A DNA stretch of 64,000 bases from Cellulosimicrobium cellulans (GCF_024124905.1 NZ_JAMXST010000004.1:372001-436000), one strand, 5' to 3'; positions 53,201-61,753 are shown, counted from the stretch's first letter. Numbers and translations: made by a program. Notes: generated by a model from the sequence alone, not told the origin.

Positions 53201-54351
53201 CGGACGAGCTGCTCATCCTGTCCTTCTCCCGGCTCGAGCAGGACGCCCGGCTGCGCCGCCAGATCGCGCTGTTCGCCGAGAGGTACCACGTGGTCACGGC
53301 GGGGTGGGGGCCGCCGGTACCAGGCGCCGAGCGGCACATCGAGCTCCCGGTGCCGCCCTCGGCCGGCTGGCGCCGGCGGGCGCGGTTCTACGTCGAGGCA
53401 CTGCTCCTGAGACTGCGGGCGTACCGCCTCCTCTACTGGAGCCAGCCTTCCGTGCGCTCGGCGCGCCGGGTGCTCCGCCGGGAGCGGCCGGGTCGCGTCC
53501 TCGCGAACGACATCGACAGCCTGCCCCTCGCGCTCTGGCTGGCCCCGGGGAGCAGCGTGCACGGGGACCTGCACGAGTTCTACCCGGGCCTGCACGACGA
53601 CAATCCTCGCTGGGTGCGGGTGCGCAAGCCCTACCTGGAGTGGTTGATCCGGCGGTACGCACCCCGCGTCGGCAGTCTCACGACGGTCGGCGAGAGCGTC
53701 GCCGAGGCCTATCGGCCCTTCGGGCTCGAGCCGGGCGTCGTGACGAACTCACCCGCGTACGTGGCCATGGAGCCGACCCCGCTCGACGGCGCCGTCCGGA
53801 TCGTCCACCCCGGCGCGTCGCTGCGGAGCCGGCGGCTCGAGAACATGGTGAGGGCGGTGGCGTCCTCGACCGCGGACGTCCGGCTCACGCTCTTCCTCAC
53901 GGGGAACGACCCCGCCTACGTCGCGGAGCTCCGGACGCTGGCCGAGGGCCTCGGAGGACGGGTGCGTGTCGAGGACGCGGTCCCGCACGACGAGCTGCTC
54001 GCGGTCGTCAACTCGTACGACGTCGGCATCCACGTCCTGCCCCCCACCGTCACCAACAACGCGCTCGCGCTCCCGAACAAGTTCTTCGACTACGTCCAGG
54101 CGCGCGTCGGGGTCGTCGTCGGCCCGACGCCCGCGATGGCGGGCCTCGTGCGGGAGCACGGTCTCGGGGCGGTGACGGACGGCTTTGACGCGGACGCGAT
54201 CCGCGCGGTCGTCGACGAGCTGACGCCCGAGCGTGTCGCCGGCTGGAAGCGTGCCGCGGCCGCGGCCGCGCGCGAGCTCTCCGCGGAGGCGCAGCTGCCG
54301 GTATGGCTGCGAGCCGTGGAGGGGCTCCCGTCGGCCCGAGCGTCGCACTGA
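53197..54351 (+). CDS. GT-B glycosyltransferase (inverted paralog of the next gene)
   Basis: This 384-residue protein has LLILSFSRLEQDARLRRQIALF, an acidic HGDLHEFYPGLHDD segment and a C-terminal donor domain with VRIVHPGASLRSRRLENMV and ALPNKFFDYVQARVGVVVG, then TPAMAGLVREHGLG. This pattern belongs to GT1/GT4-like enzymes of surface glycan clusters. The C-terminal part is clearly related, also at DNA level, to the convergent gene at 54377, 25 bases away. The acceptor and donor are unknown. Confidence 0.87.
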   Translation: MTDELLILSFSRLEQDARLRRQIALFAERYHVVTAGWGPPVPGAERHIELPVPPSAGWRRRARFYVEALLLRLRAYRLLYWSQPSVRSARRVLRRERPGRVLANDIDSLPLALWLAPGSSVHGDLHEFYPGLHDDNPRWVRVRKPYLEWLIRRYAPRVGSLTTVGESVAEAYRPFGLEPGVVTNSPAYVAMEPTPLDGAVRIVHPGASLRSRRLENMVRAVASSTADVRLTLFLTGNDPAYVAELRTLAEGLGGRVRVEDAVPHDELLAVVNSYDVGIHVLPPTVTNNALALPNKFFDYVQARVGVVVGPTPAMAGLVREHGLGAVTDGFDADAIRAVVDELTPERVAGWKRAAAAAARELSAEAQLPVWLRAVEGLPSARASH

Positions 54352-54376
54352 CCGCACCGCTCGCCGACGCTCGCTC

Positions 54377-55573
54377 TCAGTCGGGCCGGGCGGCGCTCTC
54401 GATGGCGGCGAGGAAGGCCTCACGCTCGACCTCGGCGTTGAGCAGGCCGGCGGCACGGTCCGACGCGGCCTTGGCGCGGGCGACGTCGTCGGGGGTGAGG
54501 TCCGCCAGCGCCGTCGCGAGGTCGGCGGCGTCGAAGCCGGGAACCACGATCCCGATCCCGTGCTCGCGGACGAGCTCGGCCATGGCCGGGCTCTCGCCCA
54601 CGACGACCCCCAGCCGCCCCTGGACAGCTTCGAAGAACTTGTTCGGGAGGGCGAGCTCGAGGTTCCGTTCGAGCGGTCGGTAGAAGATGATCTCCAGGTC
54701 GTACTCGTTGATCCGCTGCGCCAGCTCGCGCATCGGTGCCGGAGGCACGATCCGGATGCGGTCGCGGGCCGGGTGCGCGTCGACCTGCTCCCGGAGCCGT
54801 GCGTGGACGGCGGGGTTCGGCATGAGCATGAACGTCATGGTGAAGTGCTCGGGGAGCACCCTCATGGCCTCGAGGATCGCGTCGAATCCCCGCTTCCAGG
54901 ACGCGAGGCCGTGGAAGAGCAGCCGGATCTCGCCGGGGTCCACCGGGCTGGGCCCCTGCTCGACGAACGGCGGGATGTTGCGGACCGGGACCGGGGGCTC
55001 GATGCCGAACTCGTCGACGTAGAGCCGGCCGATCGGGTCGTTCACGACTGATCGAGAGGTGAAGGCGCGATGCCCGATGAAGCCGCGCACCCACCTGTAG
55101 TGCGAGCCGGTGATCCGTGCGCCGAGGGTCTGACGGCGCTGGACGGGGTTGTGGTACTCGTGCAGGTCCAGGTGCAGCCGTGCCTGCAGCGCCGCCGACG
55201 TGAAGACGGTCGGGTCGGCGAGGAGCGGACCGAACTCGGTCTCGTTGAACACGACGAGGTCGTACCGTCCGGAGCGCAGCCCCTCCCGTGCGGCGCGCGG
55301 GATCCGGTCGACGATCTGTCGCCGGAAACGCGCCCTGGCCGGGAGCAGGAGCTGCGACGCGAGCACGCCGGACCGCGTCGTCACCCAGCGGGACGGCTCC
55401 TCGAGCGCGAAGTGCTGCCTGACGGTCGTGGTCGGTCGGCCGCCGAGCCCGAGCGTGTCGACCTCCCATCCCGCACCGGTGAGCCAGTCCACCTGCCGTC
55501 GGACCCGCGGGTCCGACTCGATGACCGAGTACGAGAGCACGAGGGCTGATCGCGGTCCGTTCGGGCTGCTCAC
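54377..55573 (-). CDS. GT-B glycosyltransferase (inverted paralog of the previous gene)
   Basis: This 398-residue protein begins ALVLSYSVIESDPRVRRQVDWL, contains LDLHEYHNPVQRRQTLGA, IRLLFHGLASWKRGFDAILEA and ALPNKFFEAVQGRLGVVVG, followed by SPAMAELVREHGIG. It is thus a paralog of the protein encoded at 53197, in opposite orientation. GTG 55573 is preceded by GAGG at a good distance; the open frame continues upstream but overlaps the epimerase gene. It follows the epimerase by 62 bases on the same strand and may be cotranscribed. Confidence 0.87.
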   Translation of the reverse strand: MSSPNGPRSALVLSYSVIESDPRVRRQVDWLTGAGWEVDTLGLGGRPTTTVRQHFALEEPSRWVTTRSGVLASQLLLPARARFRRQIVDRIPRAAREGLRSGRYDLVVFNETEFGPLLADPTVFTSAALQARLHLDLHEYHNPVQRRQTLGARITGSHYRWVRGFIGHRAFTSRSVVNDPIGRLYVDEFGIEPPVPVRNIPPFVEQGPSPVDPGEIRLLFHGLASWKRGFDAILEAMRVLPEHFTMTFMLMPNPAVHARLREQVDAHPARDRIRIVPPAPMRELAQRINEYDLEIIFYRPLERNLELALPNKFFEAVQGRLGVVVGESPAMAELVREHGIGIVVPGFDAADLATALADLTPDDVARAKAASDRAAGLLNAEVEREAFLAAIESAARPD

Positions 55574-55635
55574 TCTTGCCTCATCTCTCGTCGACGGGCG
55601 CCCGACGACGCCGACCGCGATCCTATCGGAGCGCG

Positions 55636-56721
55636 TCAGGACCGGTCGGACACCGCCGGGGCACGCTCCACGAGCGTCGTCACGACCCGCCGGGCGGCGT
55701 CCCCGTCGCCGTAGGGAGCCTCCTCGGTCGCGGCGGGCACCGGCCGGGCGACGGCGTCGCGGATCGTCTCGACGTCGTTGGCGAGCACGTTCCAGCCGAG
55801 CTCGACCGTCTCGACCCACTCGGTCTCCGTCCGGATCGTGGTGCACGGGACCCGCAGCAGGAACGCCTCCTTCTGCAGGCCCCCCGAGTCGGTGACGACG
55901 CCGCGGCTGCGCAGGGACGCCGCGACCAGGTCGGGGTAGGCGAGGGGCGCGTGGGAGCGCAGCGCGCCCGTGTCGAGCGAGAGACCGTGCTCCGCCGCCT
56001 TCGCGACCACCCGGGGATGGGCGAGCAGCACGACCGGCCGGTCCAGCCCGGCGAGAGCCTCGACGATCATCGCCATCCGCGACCGGTCGTCGGTGTTCTC
56101 CGCGCGGTGGATCGTGGCGAGGTAGAACTCGCCCGCGACCAGGTCCAGCTCCTCGAGGATCGGGACGTCGCGGTCGGCGACGGCGTCCCGCACCTGGAAG
56201 AGCACGTCGGTCATCACGTCGCCGACGAGGACGGAGCGACCGGCGAGCCCCTCGGAGCCGAGGTGGTCCATCGCGACCTGGGTCGGTGCGAGGCAGAGGT
56301 CGGCGGCGTGGTCCGTGAGCACGCGGTTGTGCTCCTCCGGCATCCGCCGGTTGAACGACCGGAGCCCGGCCTCCAGGTGCGCGAGCGGGACGTGCAGCTT
56401 CACCGCCGAGACGGCGGCCGCGAGCGTGGAGTTCGTGTCGCCGTAGGCGAGCACCCAGTCGGGGCGGTGCTCGTCGAGCACCCCGTCGAGGGCGCCGAGG
56501 ATGGCACCCGTCTGCACGCCGTGGCTGCCCGACCCGACCCCGAGGTGCACGTCCGGGGCAGGGATGCCGAGGTCTCGAAAGAACACGTCCGACAGCATCG
56601 GGTCGTAGTGCTGCCCGGTGTGGACGATGACGTGCTCGACGCCCGCGGCAGCCGCTGCGTGGGCGATCGGTGCGAGCTTGACGAACTGGGGGCGCGCGCC
56701 GACGACGCTGAGGATCTTCAC
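55636..56721 (-). CDS. wecB: Non-hydrolysing UDP-N-acetylglucosamine 2-epimerase (WecB/WbpI-like)
   Basis: This 361-residue enzyme inverts C2 of UDP-HexNAc sugars through an elimination and re-addition of UDP. It starts VKILSVVGARPQFVKLAP and shows VHTGQHYDPMLSD, GDTNSTLAAAVSA, HLEAGLRSFNRRMPEEHNR, ATIHRAENTD and VVTDSGGLQKEAFLL. All are marks of the family and carry its catalytic acidic and His residues. It could make UDP-ManNAc (WecB) or convert the diacetamido glucuronate to the manno form (WbpI). The WbpD/E/B genes in the same region favour WbpI, but the sequence motifs do not decide. GTG 56721 is the natural family start. Confidence 0.92.
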   Translation of the reverse strand: MKILSVVGARPQFVKLAPIAHAAAAAGVEHVIVHTGQHYDPMLSDVFFRDLGIPAPDVHLGVGSGSHGVQTGAILGALDGVLDEHRPDWVLAYGDTNSTLAAAVSAVKLHVPLAHLEAGLRSFNRRMPEEHNRVLTDHAADLCLAPTQVAMDHLGSEGLAGRSVLVGDVMTDVLFQVRDAVADRDVPILEELDLVAGEFYLATIHRAENTDDRSRMAMIVEALAGLDRPVVLLAHPRVVAKAAEHGLSLDTGALRSHAPLAYPDLVAASLRSRGVVTDSGGLQKEAFLLRVPCTTIRTETEWVETVELGWNVLANDVETIRDAVARPVPAATEEAPYGDGDAARRVVTTLVERAPAVSDRS

Positions 56722-56860
56722 GGTCGTCGATGTTATCGGGGGCCGCGAGGAGGAGCGCTGGAGGAGGCTCTGCCGGCACCCGGGGAGCCGGTGCCGACTG
56801 CGAACGGGCCGCACGCCGCGACTTACCTGAAACTGCCTTCTCTCGCAAGTGCGAAGACGC

Positions 56861-56866
56861 TACGAT
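56861..56866 (+). promoter_or_regulatory. -10 box upstream of the CW_binding_2 protein gene
   Basis: TACGAT lies 71 bases before ATG 56938 in a 216-base gap between divergent genes. No good -35 box is visible. A GAGGAAG ribosome binding site lies about 14 bases before ATG. Confidence 0.35.
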
Positions 56867-56937
56867 CACGGCGCTCGGGGGCCGTCGTCGACGGGATCAC
56901 CCCGTCGGAGCGATTCGTCGAGGAAGTCGAGACACAG

Positions 56938-58206
56938 ATGGCAACAGGAAGTTCGCGCACGGCCCGATCCCGGGTCGTCGCGCTGGCGTGCGCGGTGGCG
57001 ACCGTCGCCGCGGGTGCGTTCGTGGCGGCACCCGCCCAGGCGGCGCTCAGCACCCCCGAGGGGGCCGAGGCGGCGGTCGTCGCGGCAGCCGAGGCCAGGG
57101 CGGAACGCCTGGGGACGGGCCGACCGGCACCCGTCGCCGAGGAGGCGATCGACGGCCTCGCCGCACAGGCGTTCGGGGCCGAGGCCGCAGCCGTCGCACC
57201 GGGCGAGAGCGTGCATCGCGTGTACGGGCAGAACCGCTGGCAGACCGCGGTGGCCGTCTCGTGGCTGTACGGGCTCGGCGACGGAGGCCTCACCGGAGTG
57301 GTCGACGGAGTCCTCGACGCCGACGAGCAGGCCGCCCCGGTCGTGTACGTCGCGAACGGCATGGGCTATGCCGACGCGCTGTCGGCAGCGCCCGCCGCGG
57401 CGTTCAACGGGGGCCCGCTGCTGCTGACGCCGGCCGGGGCGCTCCCGACCGTCGTGCGCGAGGAGATCGAGCGTCTTCACCCGGAGCGGATCGTCGTCGT
57501 GGGTGGCACCGCCTCGGTGTCCGACGCGGCGTACGCACAGCTCGCGGCGATCCAGCCGAACATCCGGCGCGACGCCGGCCGTGATCGTTACGAGACGTCG
57601 CGTGTCGTGGTCCAGCGTGGCTTCGACTACGCGGCGGACGGTGTCGCTCCGTCGGAGATCGCCTACCTCGCCAGCGGGACCGGGTACGCCGACGCCCTGG
57701 CGGCCAGCGCCGCCGCGGCGACCGTCAGCTCGCCGGTGGTGCTCGTGAACGGGAGGGCGTCCGCGGTCGACGCTGCGACCACGGCGCTCCTGCGGGACGA
57801 GCTGGGCGCTCGGTACCTCTACCTCGCCGGGGGCGACGCCTCGATCTCCCCGGCCTACGAGAGCACGCTCGCGTCGGCGCCCTGGGTCGCAGGCGGAGCC
57901 CGCTTCGCGGGCCAGGACCGGTACGGCACGGCGAACGCGATCAACGGCGACCTCTTCGGTCTGCTCTATGCGGAGGGAATCTGGGCGCCGGCGTCGGCCA
58001 ACTACACGTCGGGGCTCGACTTCCCCGACGCGCTGTCGGCGGGTGCCATGGCGGGCTACTACGGCGAGCCGCTGTACCTCTCGCGTCCGTCGTGCATCCC
58101 GGCGCAGGCGGTGAACGACCCCCGCTCGTGGGGTGTCGGGGCCTTCTACCTCGTCGGCGGCCCGGGCGTGCTCGGTGCCGGCGTCGAGAGCCTGACCACC
58201 TGCTGA
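56938..58206 (+). CDS. Secreted cell-wall-binding repeat 2 (CW_binding_2) protein
   Basis: This 422-residue exported protein has a signal peptide (VVALACAVATVAAGAFVAAPAQ, cleavage after AQA) and an Ala/Glu-rich linker. Three CW_binding_2 units (PF04122) follow: VHRVYGQNRWQTAVAVSW with VVYVANGMGYADALSAAPAA, RDAGRDRYETSRVVV with LASGTGYADALAASAAA, and FAGQDRYGTANAING with GLDFPDALSAGAMA. Each contains the conserved R-x-x-T-A/S and DAL blocks. In clostridia this fold anchors S-layer proteins by binding anionic wall polymers. No catalytic domain is fused, so it may be a structural wall protein. It ends SLTTC. Confidence 0.85.
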   Translation: MATGSSRTARSRVVALACAVATVAAGAFVAAPAQAALSTPEGAEAAVVAAAEARAERLGTGRPAPVAEEAIDGLAAQAFGAEAAAVAPGESVHRVYGQNRWQTAVAVSWLYGLGDGGLTGVVDGVLDADEQAAPVVYVANGMGYADALSAAPAAAFNGGPLLLTPAGALPTVVREEIERLHPERIVVVGGTASVSDAAYAQLAAIQPNIRRDAGRDRYETSRVVVQRGFDYAADGVAPSEIAYLASGTGYADALAASAAAATVSSPVVLVNGRASAVDAATTALLRDELGARYLYLAGGDASISPAYESTLASAPWVAGGARFAGQDRYGTANAINGDLFGLLYAEGIWAPASANYTSGLDFPDALSAGAMAGYYGEPLYLSRPSCIPAQAVNDPRSWGVGAFYLVGGPGVLGAGVESLTTC

Positions 58207-58228
58207 GGCACGTGCGGCCAGACGGTGG

Positions 58229-58261
58229 CCGGGGTCCCGGACGCGTGCTCCGGGACCCCGG
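58229..58261 (+). terminator. Terminator of the CW_binding_2 gene
   Basis: The arms 58229-58241 and 58249-58261 are perfect 13-base complements with a 7-base loop. The -10 box of the next gene starts at the very next base, so terminator and promoter are interlocked. Confidence 0.75.
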
Positions 58262-58267
58262 TACTGT
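58262..58267 (+). promoter_or_regulatory. -10 box of a probable leaderless promoter
   Basis: TACTGT ends seven bases before ATG 58275, with no ribosome binding site. The corresponding -35 region falls inside the preceding terminator hairpin. Confidence 0.5.
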
Positions 58268-58274
58268 CCTGCCC

Positions 58275-59372
58275 ATGTCTTCGTCCGCCGTGCCGACCCG
58301 CACCGCCCGGGTCGGTCCGTCGGGGCTCGAGTGGGTGTCCTGGCTGCGTGTGCTCGCGATCGTCGCGGTCGTGTGCATCCACGTGGTCGGTCACGACGCG
58401 ATCGTCGCCGGTGCGCGCGAGACGTTCCACGGCAACCTGGCGATCTGGCTCGACTTCGGGTCCGACTTCGCCGTGCCCGTGTTCGTCATGGTCAGCGGCG
58501 CGCTGCTCCTCGACCCGGCGCGGTACGTCGGGACCACCGACTTCCTGCGCAAGCGCGCGCTGCGCCTCCTTCCCGCCGTCGTCGTGTGGCACCTGCTCTG
58601 GTGGGTCTTCCTCGTGACCGTTCTCGGGGAGGACGTCGGGGTGCGTGCGTTCGTCGCGCAGTCGGCGACGGGCCGCCTCTACACGGCCCTGTACTTCTTC
58701 TGGATCGTCCTCGGTCTCGCTCTCGTGACGCCGGTGCTGGTGCCCTGGGTGAGCTCGGCGGGTCGTCGAGCCGTCGGCGTCGCCGGCGCCGTCCTCGTCG
58801 GGATGACGGCGGCGTCCGCCGCAGGCGAGGGCCTCCTCGGTCTGCCGACCGCGTGGGTCCAGACCGCCTGGACCTGGTGGATCCCCTATCTCGGTCTCTA
58901 TCTGCTGGGTTGGGCGCTGCGCGACGTCGTCCTGCGCGGCCGGTGGCTGGCCGCCGCCACCGTCGGAGCCGTCGGGATCGGTCTGCTCCAGTGGTGGCTC
59001 TGGGAGAACCCGGCGGCACCGGAGCTCGTGCGCCTGCTGTTGCCCACGACGTACTACGGCTTCCAGGTGCAGCTCTACGCCGTCCTCGTCTACCTCGTGG
59101 TCAAGAGCGTGGTGCGGCCCGGTGGTGCGCTCGGCACGCTCGCCCGACCCCGCGTCGCCGCCACGGGACGGGTCCTGGGAGACGCCACGCTCGGGGTGTT
59201 CGTGCTCCACCTGATGGTCTGGAACCTCATGCTGTCGCTCCCGGTCGTCGGGGGCGACGAGGCAGCGGGTTCGGTGCCGCAGATGCTCGGGCGCGTCGCG
59301 TTCGTGCTCGTGGTGACGTACGCGATCGTGCTCCTGCTCCGTCGGGTCCCGGTCGTCCGCCGGGTCGTGTAG
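58275..59372 (+). CDS. Acyltransferase-3 family membrane protein
   Basis: This 365-residue protein has about ten helices and the AT3 signature LEWVSWLRVLAIVAVVCIHVVGH, with the conserved Arg and His, followed by FAVPVFVMVSGALLL and FLRKRALRLLPAVVVWH. It has no SGNH domain, unlike the other acyltransferases in the window. It most likely O-acylates an extracellular or lipid-linked sugar. Start ATG 58275 follows a TACTGT box at leaderless distance. Gene neighbours are both cell-wall-binding proteins. Confidence 0.9.
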   Translation: MSSSAVPTRTARVGPSGLEWVSWLRVLAIVAVVCIHVVGHDAIVAGARETFHGNLAIWLDFGSDFAVPVFVMVSGALLLDPARYVGTTDFLRKRALRLLPAVVVWHLLWWVFLVTVLGEDVGVRAFVAQSATGRLYTALYFFWIVLGLALVTPVLVPWVSSAGRRAVGVAGAVLVGMTAASAAGEGLLGLPTAWVQTAWTWWIPYLGLYLLGWALRDVVLRGRWLAAATVGAVGIGLLQWWLWENPAAPELVRLLLPTTYYGFQVQLYAVLVYLVVKSVVRPGGALGTLARPRVAATGRVLGDATLGVFVLHLMVWNLMLSLPVVGGDEAAGSVPQMLGRVAFVLVVTYAIVLLLRRVPVVRRVV

Positions 59373-59431
59373 CCCAGGCCGCGGCGAGCCGGTGCTTTGC
59401 GCGGGTGACGATCTGGGCTAGGTTCGGCGAT

Positions 59432-59457
59432 CGTCCGCATTCTGTGTCGAGGCGGAC
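59432..59457 (+). repeat. Small inverted repeat upstream of the amidase gene
   Basis: GTCCGC (59432-59437) and GCGGAC (59452-59457) flank a 14-base loop, just after a TAGGTT -10-like box (59419-59424). It would form a small hairpin in the 5' untranslated mRNA. Confidence 0.35.
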
Positions 59458-59486
59458 ATTCCACGCACCCTCCAGGAGGCGACCTC

Positions 59487-61628
59487 GTGGCGCGTCACGC
59501 TGCACCGACCATCCCCACGGCCACGGCGCGGGCGGTGACGTCCACGCGCTCCGTCGCGGCGAAGGCCCTCGCCTACGGCGTGGCGCCGCTGCTCGTGCTC
59601 TCCGTGACGCTCGCCCCGGCGGGTAGCGCGCTGCCGCGGACGTCGGCACCCGAGCCTCCCGCGGGCCAGGCCGACGTGCCGGCGATCGCCGCCGCACTGC
59701 CGCGCGTGGGCGAGCAGGCCGTCGTCGTCGAGACGCACGACGTCACCGAGAGGGATGCCGTCGCCGTCGCGGAGGGCTTCCAGACCGCCGCCGTGAGGTG
59801 GCCGTCGGAGCTCGACGCGGCGGTGCCGGAGCTCCGGTTGCGCGCGAGGTCGGTCGACGGATCCTGGGGGCCGTGGACCCACGTGGACCGGGCGACCGAC
59901 GGTGCAGACTTCGGGGCGAGCGACGTCGTGTCGTCGAGAAGCGTGTACGTGGGCGAGTCGGACACGGTGGAGGTCGCCACCGTCGACCCGGCCCTCGAGC
60001 TGCCCGAGGGCGTCCAGGTCACGACGGTCTCGTCGGAGCTCACCGAGCTGCCGGCCGTGCAGAGGTCCGGGACGGTCACGGCCACGACGTCGGGCGCCGG
60101 CGGACCGACGATCATCTCGCGGGAGCAGTGGGGGGCCGCGCCCGCGACCTGTGCCTGGGGCTCGGCCCCCGCGCTCAAGGGCGGAGTCGTCCACCACACG
60201 GTGAACGCGAACGACTACGCCACGGTCGACGAGGCGATGCAGGCCATCCGCAACGACCAGGCGTACCACCAGCAGGGGAACGACTGGTGCGACATCGGCT
60301 ACAACTTCCTCGTCGACAAGTGGGGCAACATCTACGAAGGCGCCGACGGCAGCCTCGAGTCGGCGCTGATCGGGGCGCACACGGGCGGCTTCAACACGGG
60401 AACCGTCGGGGTCGCCATGGTCGGGACGTACACGAGCCTCGCGGCCCCGGAGGACCAGCTCGACGCCGTCGCACGGATCATCGCCTACCGCCTGGCACGG
60501 TACGGCGTCGACCCGGCCGGGACGGCGACGTTCACGGCGGCGAGCAAGACCTCCGGCGGCCGGTTCGAGGCGGGCCAGTCGGTGGTCCTTCCCAGGGTCT
60601 TCGGCCACCGGGACACCCACCAGACCGAGTGCCCCGGAACGCTCGCCTACGGGCAGCTGGCACGCGTGCGGACGCTCGCCGCCCAGCACTTCCAGGAGTT
60701 CCGTGCGTCGGTCCAGCGGATCGCCGGAGCGAACCGGTACGCGACCTCCGCCGCGATCTCGGCAGCGACCTTCGAACCGGGCGTCGAGGTCGCCTACGTC
60801 GCGAACGGCCTGGCGTTCCCGGACGCCCTGTCCGGTGGGCCGGCTGCGGCCGCGTCCGGTGCGCCGGTCCTCCTCGTCGCCCCGACCGGCGTGCCGACGC
60901 CCGTCCTGACGGAGCTCCAGCGGCTCCGTCCGCAGAGGATCGTCGTCCTCGGCGGCGAGGGCGTCGTCTCCGAGCCGGTCGTCGCGAAGCTCCGGGGGTT
61001 GACGACGGGGACGGTGACGCGCGTCTACGGCGCCAACCGGTTCGCGACGTCGGCGGCGATCTCGGCCGCGACGTTCGATCCAGGCGTCGAGGTCGCGTAC
61101 GTCGCGAACGGTCTCGCCTTCCCGGACGCCTTGTCCGGGGCCCCTGCCGCGGGCGCGGACGGCGCTCCGGTGCTGCTCGTCGCCCAGACCTCGGTCTCGT
61201 CGGCCGTCGTCGAGGAGCTCGAGCGGCTGCACCCGAAGCGGATCGTGGTGCTGGGCGGCGAGGGTTCGGTGTCCGAGGCCGTCGCCGGGCAGCTTGCGGG
61301 CCTCGCGTCGGAGGGGTTGTCCCGTGCGTCGGGGGAGGACCGTTACGGGACCTCGGCGGCCGTCTCGGCGGCGACGTTCGATCCGGGCGTCCCTGTCGTG
61401 TACGTGGCGAACGGTCTCAACTTCCCGGACGGGCTCTCGGGCGCACCCGCGGCCGGTGCCGGAGGTGGGCCGGTCCTGCTCACGGCGAGCAACCGCATCC
61501 CCGCATCGGTGGCGGCGGAGCTCGAGCGGCTCGACCCCGCACGCATCGTCGTGCTCGGAGGCTCGGGAGTGGTCTCCGACTCCGTCGCCACGTCGCTCGC
61601 AGGATTCCTGAGCCCGTCGGGCTCGTGA
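59487..61628 (+). CDS. Secreted amidase-2/PGRP protein with three CW_binding_2 repeats
   Basis: This 713-residue exported protein has a signal peptide (about 25-50; YGVAPLLVLSVTLAPAGSA) and a region related to the N-terminal part of the amidase at 39120. A PGRP/amidase-2 domain follows (about 205-400) with IISREQWGAAP, VVHHTVNANDY, IGYNFLVDKWGNIYEGADG and GHRDTHQTECPG, including the zinc ligands. Three C-terminal CW_binding_2 units of about 100 residues come next, with ANRYATSAAISAATF, ANRFATSAAISAATF and EDRYGTSAAVSAATF, each followed by a VAYVANGLAFPDALSG-like block. It should cleave the amide bond between muramic acid and peptide while held to the wall by the repeats. Start GTG 59487 follows AGGAGG. 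Confidence 0.92.
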   Translation: MARHAAPTIPTATARAVTSTRSVAAKALAYGVAPLLVLSVTLAPAGSALPRTSAPEPPAGQADVPAIAAALPRVGEQAVVVETHDVTERDAVAVAEGFQTAAVRWPSELDAAVPELRLRARSVDGSWGPWTHVDRATDGADFGASDVVSSRSVYVGESDTVEVATVDPALELPEGVQVTTVSSELTELPAVQRSGTVTATTSGAGGPTIISREQWGAAPATCAWGSAPALKGGVVHHTVNANDYATVDEAMQAIRNDQAYHQQGNDWCDIGYNFLVDKWGNIYEGADGSLESALIGAHTGGFNTGTVGVAMVGTYTSLAAPEDQLDAVARIIAYRLARYGVDPAGTATFTAASKTSGGRFEAGQSVVLPRVFGHRDTHQTECPGTLAYGQLARVRTLAAQHFQEFRASVQRIAGANRYATSAAISAATFEPGVEVAYVANGLAFPDALSGGPAAAASGAPVLLVAPTGVPTPVLTELQRLRPQRIVVLGGEGVVSEPVVAKLRGLTTGTVTRVYGANRFATSAAISAATFDPGVEVAYVANGLAFPDALSGAPAAGADGAPVLLVAQTSVSSAVVEELERLHPKRIVVLGGEGSVSEAVAGQLAGLASEGLSRASGEDRYGTSAAVSAATFDPGVPVVYVANGLNFPDGLSGAPAAGAGGGPVLLTASNRIPASVAAELERLDPARIVVLGGSGVVSDSVATSLAGFLSPSGS
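60711..61618 (+). repeat. Three tandem repeats of about 300 bases inside the amidase gene
   Basis: The units start near 60711, 61017 and 61316 and encode the three CW_binding_2 modules. Units 1 and 2 are almost the same in protein (ANRYATSAAISAATF and ANRFATSAAISAATF) and share long stretches of DNA, so unequal recombination could change the copy number. Confidence 0.7.
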
Positions 61629-61631
61629 GCC

Positions 61632-61653
61632 GCGCCGGACGCTGTGCCGGCGC
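61632..61653 (+). terminator. Short hairpin after the amidase gene
   Basis: GCGCCGG (61632-61638) pairs with 61647-61653 with an 8-base loop, three bases after the stop codon. It is GC-rich and short, so only a possible terminator. Confidence 0.45.
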
Positions 61654-61693
61654 ACCGACGCGGACCACCCGGGGGACCGGCGGCCTGCGGGAT

Positions 61694-61716
61694 GAGCGAG
61701 AGTAGTCTTCTCGCTC
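61694..61716 (+). promoter_or_regulatory. Inverted repeat enclosing a -10 box
   Basis: GAGCGAGA (61694-61701) and TCTCGCTC (61709-61716) flank TAGTCT (61703-61708). The -10 box sits in the centre of the palindrome, a position suited to a repressor site controlling the following acyltransferase gene. Confidence 0.4.
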
Positions 61717-61753
61717 GTCCGTCCCGTCGTCGCGCAGAGAGTCTGCCCACCTC

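Noticed and set aside
54377-56869. An 830-residue fusion of glycosyltransferase and epimerase region
   Set aside because: The N-terminal 430 residues are out of frame with the epimerase; the glycosyltransferase starts at GTG 55573.
55576-56937. Long plus-strand open frame before the CW_binding_2 gene
   Set aside because: It is antisense to the epimerase gene. A signal peptide begins right at ATG 56938, so the extension is not coding.
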